This document shows positions 5,948-10,914 of a stretch of 10,914 nt of DNA, one piece after another. How positions within the stretch are numbered: the stretch's first letter is position 1; each line of letters opens with the position of its first letter. The position numbers and the translations under genes are program-made. Origin of the DNA: Paratractidigestivibacter sp963591565 (GTDB lineage Bacteria > Actinomycetota > Coriobacteriia > Coriobacteriales > Atopobiaceae); the NCBI GenBank assembly GCA_963591565.1, contig CAVAUD010000070.1, positions 1 to 10,914 on the forward strand, in the 5' to 3' direction. The notes beneath the pieces were generated by a model. That model had not been told where the DNA came from. It saw nothing but the letters and a program-made list of their open reading frames with translations, and made no database searches.

Positions 5948-7072
5948 TTACAGGTTATGCCCCCCGAGCTTGCTATACAGCTTAATGACACCCTCCCGCC
6001 GCCTGGTCTTCCCCGGACAAACCTTGTCGAAGGCCGGCATGATGCCCTTGTACAGGGCGATGACCTGGGCGCGCTTGGCGAGACCCTTGACGGTCGCGCG
6101 CGAATCCTCAAGCTGGGCGCGGATCTCCTCGATGTAGGGGGAGCGCATCGCGTAGTCCCAGAAGAGGTCGGCCCCGTCGGCGTCGGGGTAGAGCCAGGGA
6201 CGGTTATCCGGGCCGGCGAAGTGGACGATGGCCGGGTCGCGACGGGCCTCGTCGTACTCCTCGCGCACATCGGCGGGCGCGTTTGCCACGATGTGGGTGC
6301 GACGCAGGTGCTGCCAGTCCATGAGGTAGTTCCAGCGCATGGGAAGGCGCAGGTAGTGGCCGTTGACGACCTTGTTAAGGACGTCCTGGTCGAGCCAGCG
6401 CCACATGCGCTCGGTCGAGATGGTGAGGAACTCCTCGGCCGTGACGGTGCGGCGAAGCTCCGCGAGGTTCATGAGAAGGACGCCCGCCTGGAAGTAATCG
6501 TGGGGGTCGTCCATGCCCAGCTCGTTTTTGAGATAGGGGCCAACGGTCGCGTCGTAGCCGTCGATCTGGCCGATCGTGTCGGCGTCGCGGGTTGCCGCCA
6601 GTTTGTAGCCGGTAACGTCGTAGTCGTAGAGCTTGGCCAAGTCGTCGTTGACGATAAGGTCGGAGTCCAGGTAGATGGCCTTGTCGACGTTGGGCAAAAG
6701 CTGCGGGGCGAGAAGGCGGAAGTAGGTCTCGGGCCTAAAGTGGCCGTGGTGGGGGAGCTCGATGTCTCCCAGCGCGGCGTCGACGTCGAGGTAACCGATG
6801 CCGGTGTTCGCGGCCTTGACCTGGCGCGAAAGCGTGATCATGGACGCCGGCGTGATGTTTCTGGTTAAAACGATGATGTCGTAGCGGCGATCAGGCGAAG
6901 CGTTGTCCACGATGGACTGCACGGCGACCGAGAGGTAGGGCACGAAGTTCTCGCTGCAGGCAAATACGACGACCACGTCGTTTAAGGGCAAATCGAGGCC
7001 CGTCGAGGTTGTCGCGAGCATGGTGCTCGACAGTGGGTTTTTGGTTGCAGCCGTCTTACGAAGTGGCTTCAT
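5948..7072 (-). CDS. Glycosyltransferase family 8 protein
   Basis: Retaining glycosyltransferases of CAZy family GT8 move glucose or galactose from a UDP-sugar, usually onto cell-surface glycans or lipids. The 374-residue protein has the GT8 set in order: a Rossmann start, VVVVFACSENF (about 33-43), with PYLSVAVQSI after it; FRPETYFRLLAPQLLP (112-127); the metal-binding DxD motif in YLDSDLIVND (134-143); FQAGVLLMNL (194-203); DQDVLN (228-233); LPMRWNY (243-249); and HFAGPDNRPW (284-293), the variant of HxxGxxKPW that holds the second metal-ligand histidine. A basic, Ser/Thr-rich stretch of about 27 residues precedes the domain; no signal peptide or membrane segment is seen, so it is probably cytosolic or peripheral. 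The ATG start has only a weak AGAGG 11 bases upstream. It lies 45 bases after tatD, likely one transcript. Acceptor and sugar are unknown. Confidence 0.9.
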   Translation of the reverse strand: MKPLRKTAATKNPLSSTMLATTSTGLDLPLNDVVVVFACSENFVPYLSVAVQSIVDNASPDRRYDIIVLTRNITPASMITLSRQVKAANTGIGYLDVDAALGDIELPHHGHFRPETYFRLLAPQLLPNVDKAIYLDSDLIVNDDLAKLYDYDVTGYKLAATRDADTIGQIDGYDATVGPYLKNELGMDDPHDYFQAGVLLMNLAELRRTVTAEEFLTISTERMWRWLDQDVLNKVVNGHYLRLPMRWNYLMDWQHLRRTHIVANAPADVREEYDEARRDPAIVHFAGPDNRPWLYPDADGADLFWDYAMRSPYIEEIRAQLEDSRATVKGLAKRAQVIALYKGIMPAFDKVCPGKTRRREGVIKLYSKLGGHNL

Positions 7073-7117
7073 GTGGCCATAAGCCTCTCATCCGCGTCTC
7101 TTGTTAGACACTCAACC

Positions 7118-7891
7118 TTAGCACACCAGTTGCTGGGCATTGCTGGCGAGAAGTTCCTGCATGCGGTCTACGCTTTCGCCCCGCGCGGCCGCGATGGCGG
7201 CGGTCGCAGCTTTGATAGAGGCGAGAACCTCGGCTGCCGCCGTTTCGCTGCCGGGGCCTTGTGGCAGGTCCGTCTCGGTGAGAAGGCGGCCTGCGGGAAC
7301 CTGTCGGGCGTACTCGCGCCCGCGGCGCGTGGCCAGGGACTTCTCGCCAAAGGAGAACCAAAGGCCCAGGTCGCGGGCTCGGGCAAGCTCCTGCGACGTG
7401 CCGGAGAACCAGTGGAAGACGCAGCGGCAGCTCGCGGCGGCGCCCGACGCCTCCAGGATGTCCAGGGCGCAGTCGGCGGCGCCCACGGAGTGGATCGACA
7501 AGACCTTGGGGGCCGCGGCGTCGCTCGTCTCGGCGCACTTCTCGCATAGGGCCGTGAATACCCTGACCTGCTCGTCTTTGGTCGCGACGTGCTTCTTGCC
7601 AAAGTCGAGGCCTATCTCGCCGACCCAGCGGGTCTCGGCCACGGCCGCCAGCGCCTCCTCAAGCCGCGCGTCGTTCTCGTCGGCTGCCTCCGCGACCCAC
7701 CAGGGATGGAACCCGGCCGCCAACGCCACGTTCTTCTCGTCCGCCAAGCCGTTCGCCGCCTTGTATCCTGCGGGCTCCACGGTACAGGCGAACATCCCCA
7801 AGCCAAGCTCGGCCGCCGTCCTTGCCGTATCGACCGGCCGGGCAAACCAGTCGAGGTGGACATGCGCGTCGAAGTAGCGAAACTCTTGCAA
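7118..7891 (-). CDS. TatD-family metal-dependent hydrolase
   Basis: TatD proteins are TIM-barrel hydrolases with a two-metal centre; studied members are DNases, but the substrate here is unknown. The expected ligands are all present: His10 and His12 in FDAHVHLD, Glu92 in WVGEIGLD, His134 in LSIHSVG, His160 in FHWFSG and Asp208 in LTETDLP. Gly-Phe-His-Pro (60-63) is the usual second-sphere motif. The length of 257 residues is normal. The start is a TTG at 7889-7891, supported by GGGGAG (7898-7903) 6 bases upstream; the nearby upstream ATG is in another frame. The segment after GLD (FGKKHVATKDEQ) is less standard than in E. coli TatD. It is divergent from valS, with 83 bases between the start codons, and the glycosyltransferase lies downstream. 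I would not assign the symbol tatD or a role in Tat export, as no tatABC genes are visible. Confidence 0.9.
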   Translation of the reverse strand: MQEFRYFDAHVHLDWFARPVDTARTAAELGLGMFACTVEPAGYKAANGLADEKNVALAAGFHPWWVAEAADENDARLEEALAAVAETRWVGEIGLDFGKKHVATKDEQVRVFTALCEKCAETSDAAAPKVLSIHSVGAADCALDILEASGAAASCRCVFHWFSGTSQELARARDLGLWFSFGEKSLATRRGREYARQVPAGRLLTETDLPQGPGSETAAAEVLASIKAATAAIAAARGESVDRMQELLASNAQQLVC

Positions 7892-7917
7892 GGTGTTCTC
7901 CCCATATGCGCTGGCGT

Positions 7918-7941
7918 GGTATTCTTATCGATTGTTATACC
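7918..7941. promoter_or_regulatory. Dyad in the divergent tatD-valS promoter region
   Basis: GGTAT (7918-7922) and ATACC (7937-7941) form an inverted repeat around a central ATCGAT (7927-7932), giving a 24-bp imperfect palindrome midway between the two divergent starts. It overlaps the best promoter-like sequence for valS: TG-T-TATACC at 7933-7941, an extended -10 pattern without a clear -35, giving a leader of about 27 bases. AT-rich sequence on the minus strand at the same place could hold the -10 of tatD. The symmetry may reflect a shared operator or just two facing promoters. The leader is too short for a T-box riboswitch. Confidence 0.35.
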
Positions 7942-7974
7942 TGCTTTAGACGCTTCGCGCGAGGGAGTTTTACC

Positions 7975-10662
7975 GTGGAAGAGATGCCCAAGACCTATGA
8001 CCCGCAAACCAAGGAGCCCGAGCTCATCCAGAAGTGGATCGACGCCGGCTGCTACCAGCGCAACAAGGGCGTGGGCGACTGCACCGTCGTCATCCCGCCG
8101 CCCAACGTCACGGGCATCCTGCACATGGGCCACGCGATGGACGACTCCATCCAGGACACCTTCGTGCGCTACAACCGCATGCGCGGCCGCTCGACCCGCT
8201 GGATCTTGGGCACCGACCACGCCGGCATCGCGACCCAGACCAAGGTCGACAAGAAGCTCAAGAGCGAGGGCGTCTCTCGCCTGGAGATCGGGCGCGAGAA
8301 GTTCCTGGACGCCTGCTGGGACTGGACGCGCGAGTACGGCGGCACCATCGTCTCTCAGATCAAGCGCATGGGCTGCTCCGTCGACTTCGAGGACGAGAAG
8401 TTCACGATGAGCCCCGAGTTCTCCCGCGCCGTCCGCCGCGTCTTTTGCGACTGGTACCACGACGGCCTGATCTATCGCGGCAAGCGCATCGTCAACTGGT
8501 GTCCCAACTGCACGACCGCCATCTCTGACGACGAGGCCGAGTACCACGACGAGAAGGGCCACCTGTGGTTCCTTCGCTACCCGCTGGTCGAGCCCGTCGA
8601 CGGCGTCGAGTACGTGACCGTGGCCACCACCCGCCCCGAGACCATGCTGGGCGACACCGGCATCGCCGTCTCTCCGTCCGACCCCGAGAAGGCCAAGCTC
8701 GTGGGCGCCAAGGTCATGCTGCCCATCGTCAACCGCGAGATCCCCATCTTTAGCGACTGGCACGTCGACGCGAACTTCGGCACCGGCTTCGTCAAGGTGA
8801 CGCCTGCCCACGACCCCAACGACTACGCGATGGGCCAGACCCACGACCTCGAGCAGATCAACGTCTTCGACGAGCACGCCGTCGTGGTCGAGGGCTACGG
8901 CGAGTTCACGGGCATGGACCGCAACCAGGCCCGCGAGGCCATCGTGGCGTGGTTCGAGGAGCACGGCCTTCTCGACCACATCGAGGAGCTCGACCACTCC
9001 GTCATGCACTGCTACCGCTGCGACGCGGCGCTGGAGCCGTGGCTGTCCGAGCAGTGGTTCGTCGCCGTCGACAAGCTCAAGGAGCGCGCCACCCAGGTCG
9101 TGCGCGACGGCGAGATCCGTTTCCACCCGGCTCGCTGGACCGACACCTACCTCACCTGGATGGACAACCTCAAGGACTGGTGCATCTCCCGCCAGCTGTG
9201 GTGGGGCCACCGCATCCCCGTCTTCCACTGCGCCGACTGCGGCTGGGAGGACGCCCTCATGGAGGACACCGATGTTTGCCCCAAGTGCGGCGGCCACCAC
9301 GTGCACCAGGAGGAGGACGTTCTCGACACCTGGTTCTCTTCTCAGCTGTGGACCTTCGCCACGCAGGGTTGGCCCGACGATACCTCTGAGTTGGCCGAGC
9401 ACCACCCCACGAAGGTCCTGGTCACGGCCCGCGACATCATCGCCCTGTGGGTCGCGCGCATGATCATGAGCTCGCTGTACTGCACCGACGAGATCCCCTT
9501 CCACGACGTCTATATCTACGCCACGATCCTGGCCAAGGACGGCAGCCGCATGTCCAAGTCCAAGGGCAACGGCGTCGACCCGATGGCGCTCATGGACAAG
9601 TACGGCGCGGACGCCATGCGCTACAACCTGCTCACGCTCATCACCAACAACCAGGACGTCAAGTTCGACGCCAACATCGACAAGAAGACCAAGGAGCTCA
9701 TCGACAGCCCGCGCACCGAGCAGGCGCGCGGCTTCGTGACCAAGATCTGGAACGCGAGCCGCTTCGTGCAGATGAACCTCGACGGCTACGAGCCGGGCGC
9801 GCCCGTGGCCGAGACGGCCGAGGACGCCTGGATGCTCTCGCGCCTGGCCCGCACCGTGGCCGAGGCGACCGAGCAGCTGGAGACCTACAACTTTGGCGAC
9901 TACGCCCGCAACATCCAGAGCTTCTTCTGGGGCGACGTCTGCGACTGGTACATCGAGCTGTGCAAGGGCCGCCTGCTGGACGGCTCGGCAGAGGAGAAGC
10001 TGCAGGTGCAGCGCAACCTCGTCTACGTGCTTGACGTCTCTATGCGCCTCTTGCACCCGGTGATGCCGTTCGTCACCGAGAGCGTGTGGGACGCGCTGCC
10101 GGCATCCGGTCTTGATGCGCACGACGCGCAGTTCCTTATGGTCGCTGCTTGGCCCGAGCCCGAGGCGCTGGCTGGCTTTGTCAACGAGAAGGCCGAGGGC
10201 GACTTCGAGCTGGCCAAGCGCGTGATTTCCTGCGTGCGCTCGACCCGCGCCCGTTACCGCCTGTCCCCGAAGGCCGAGCTGGCCGTGGCCGTGCGCTGCG
10301 GCGAGGCCGAGGCCGCGGTTCTCGCCGGCCAGGAGGGCTTCGTCAAGTCCGTCGGCCGCGTGAGCGACTTTGTGGCAGCAGTTGATGCCGAGAAGCCCGC
10401 GGGTGCGGTCTCTGCGGCCGATGGCGGGCTGGAGATCTTCGTCGACCTGGGCGGCCTTGTTGACCTGGCTGCCGAGAGCGCGCGCCTTACCAAGGAGCTT
10501 GCCAAGGCCGAGAAGGAGCTCGCGGGTATCGAGCGCACCTTGGCCAACGAGGGCTTCGTCGCCAAGGCGGCCCCTGCGGTCATCGAGAAGAAGCGCTCGC
10601 AGCAGGCGGAGCTTACGGCCACAATCGAGCAGCTCAAGGGGCAGATCGCGGACTTCTCGTAG
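7975..10662 (+). CDS. valS: Valyl-tRNA synthetase
   Basis: ValRS charges tRNA-Val and hydrolyses mischarged Thr-tRNA-Val in the cytosol. I chose the GTG at 7975: GAGGGAG (7961-7967) lies 7 bases upstream, whereas the ATG at 7984 would be 16 bases away; the frame open further upstream overlaps tatD and is not coding. This gives 895 residues. The class I motifs are HMGH (50-53) and RMSKS (525-529). Between them lies the editing insertion, with TTRPETMLGDTGIAV and GTGFVKVTPAHDPND. Zinc-binding-type cysteine pairs occur in HCYRCD and in HCADC...CPKC. The anticodon-binding domain occupies roughly 680-800. The last 60-70 residues form a charged coiled coil, the family's tRNA-binding arm (LVDLAAESARLTKELAKAEK onward). 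No defects are seen. A copy of the palindromic element follows 43 bases after the stop. Confidence 0.97.
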   Translation: MEEMPKTYDPQTKEPELIQKWIDAGCYQRNKGVGDCTVVIPPPNVTGILHMGHAMDDSIQDTFVRYNRMRGRSTRWILGTDHAGIATQTKVDKKLKSEGVSRLEIGREKFLDACWDWTREYGGTIVSQIKRMGCSVDFEDEKFTMSPEFSRAVRRVFCDWYHDGLIYRGKRIVNWCPNCTTAISDDEAEYHDEKGHLWFLRYPLVEPVDGVEYVTVATTRPETMLGDTGIAVSPSDPEKAKLVGAKVMLPIVNREIPIFSDWHVDANFGTGFVKVTPAHDPNDYAMGQTHDLEQINVFDEHAVVVEGYGEFTGMDRNQAREAIVAWFEEHGLLDHIEELDHSVMHCYRCDAALEPWLSEQWFVAVDKLKERATQVVRDGEIRFHPARWTDTYLTWMDNLKDWCISRQLWWGHRIPVFHCADCGWEDALMEDTDVCPKCGGHHVHQEEDVLDTWFSSQLWTFATQGWPDDTSELAEHHPTKVLVTARDIIALWVARMIMSSLYCTDEIPFHDVYIYATILAKDGSRMSKSKGNGVDPMALMDKYGADAMRYNLLTLITNNQDVKFDANIDKKTKELIDSPRTEQARGFVTKIWNASRFVQMNLDGYEPGAPVAETAEDAWMLSRLARTVAEATEQLETYNFGDYARNIQSFFWGDVCDWYIELCKGRLLDGSAEEKLQVQRNLVYVLDVSMRLLHPVMPFVTESVWDALPASGLDAHDAQFLMVAAWPEPEALAGFVNEKAEGDFELAKRVISCVRSTRARYRLSPKAELAVAVRCGEAEAAVLAGQEGFVKSVGRVSDFVAAVDAEKPAGAVSAADGGLEIFVDLGGLVDLAAESARLTKELAKAEKELAGIERTLANEGFVAKAAPAVIEKKRSQQAELTATIEQLKGQIADFS

Positions 10663-10705
10663 CGGTTTGGATGGATAGCTGCAAGTCGAGTTAACCTGCG
10701 AGGCG

Positions 10706-10814
10706 GGGGCGCCCGGCTTTCTCTCAATGCTCAAACAGTCCTATTCGCACGGAGGCCACATTAAGTGGCCTCCGGCTCATGCGGAACTGCGCTTGAGAGA
10801 AAGCCGGGCGCCCC
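10706..10814 (+). repeat. Palindromic structured element, copy 2 (3' of valS)
   Basis: A 22-bp perfect outer stem (10706-10727 with 10793-10814) encloses a 65-nt core (10728-10792) that matches the core of copy 1 at 63 of 65 positions. The inner hairpin CGGAGGCCAC / GTGGCCTCCG (10750-10759 and 10765-10774) is closed by ATTAA. The only two core differences from copy 1 are the paired bases 10752 and 10772, G-C here and A-T there. In the sense orientation it sits 43 bases after the valS stop, and no T run follows it (next bases TTGCTGTCG). It is the mirror-oriented partner of the element at 5826-5937. The 43 bases between valS and the element hold nothing I can identify. Confidence 0.8.
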
Positions 10815-10837
10815 TTGCTGTCGTTATACGGTTCAGT

Positions 10838-10904
10838 CCCAACAAGAAATGGGGGAGAGCCTTTGACCGACTGTGTCGGCAAAGGGCTCTCTCGTGAGGT
10901 TGGG
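10838..10904. other. Large hairpin at the right edge, possible terminator
   Basis: GGGAGAGCCTTTG (10853-10865) pairs with CAAAGGGCTCTCTC (10880-10893) with one bulged G and one G-T pair. Inside, CCGA (10867-10870) pairs with TCGG (10876-10879) around CTGTG. Outside, CCCAAC (10838-10843) can pair with GTTGGG (10899-10904). The tail is not T-rich on the + strand; on the minus strand the stem is followed by CCCCCATTTCTTG, a poor U tract. It may end a gene lying beyond the window or serve as the actual stop for valS read-through. No reading frame in 10815-10914 has a ribosome binding site. Confidence 0.4.
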
Positions 10905-10914
10905 CCGGGTCGGG

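Noticed and set aside
7118..7891. TatD-like hydrolase as part of an anti-phage system such as Qat
   Set aside because: No ATPase, QueC-like or other defence partner is next to it; its only operon partner is a GT8 glycosyltransferase.
7822..7974. Upstream extension of valS by 51 codons
   Set aside because: It overlaps the 5' end of tatD and the divergent promoter region; the GTG at 7975 has a strong ribosome binding site and gives a normal ValRS N-terminus.
7612..10734. A 1040-codon open frame on the minus strand, opposite valS
   Set aside because: It mirrors valS. In this GC-rich codon usage the sense codons TTA, CTA and TCA are nearly absent, so the opposite strand lacks stops. The translation is a low-complexity mix of Val, Leu, Gly, Asp and Ala with no domain, and ValRS motifs are clear on the + strand.
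1..10914. CRISPR array or direct-repeat cluster
   Set aside because: No regularly spaced short repeats anywhere; the only clear repeat pair is the palindromic element in two inverted copies.

Overview
The window is a high-GC bacterial chromosome segment. Its strong G/C preference at third codon positions, the order carB / tRNA-Leu / tig / clpP / clpX / ... / valS, and TTG and GTG starts (tig, tatD, valS) behind clear Shine-Dalgarno sequences suggest an actinobacterium of the Coriobacteriia, probably a Collinsella-like gut species. That assignment is an inference from gene order and composition, not from a marker gene.

Left part (1-5647, + strand): the 3' two thirds of carB (carbamoyl-phosphate synthase large subunit), a class II tRNA-Leu(UAG) clasped by a short inverted repeat, then tig, clpP and clpX. 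The last three form a protein-quality-control block: trigger factor meets nascent chains at the ribosome, while ClpX unfolds substrates and feeds them to the ClpP peptidase. clpP and clpX are almost certainly co-transcribed, because the clpX ribosome binding site abuts the clpP stop codon.

Middle (5648-7891): a 300-bp convergent intergenic region holds a probable bidirectional terminator and the first copy of an unusual palindromic element. Two minus-strand genes follow, probably one operon: a TatD-family metal-dependent hydrolase upstream and a family 8 glycosyltransferase downstream. Right part (7892-10914): valS runs on the + strand, divergent from tatD, followed by the second copy of the palindromic element and another large hairpin. 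No gene starts in the last 250 bases.

The most interesting signal is the pair of about 110-bp elements at 5826-5937 (minus) and 10706-10814 (plus). They share a 65-nt core with 63 identical positions, inside a 22-23 bp perfect outer stem. The outer stems are recognisably homologous but differ at six positions, one of them an indel, and every change is matched in the opposite arm. The only two differences in the core are also a compensated base pair. Each copy lies just 3' of a gene (GT8, valS) in the sense orientation. This is what a structured RNA, or a DNA hairpin maintained for its fold, should look like. I do not recognise the family. The rest of the window is ordinary housekeeping sequence.
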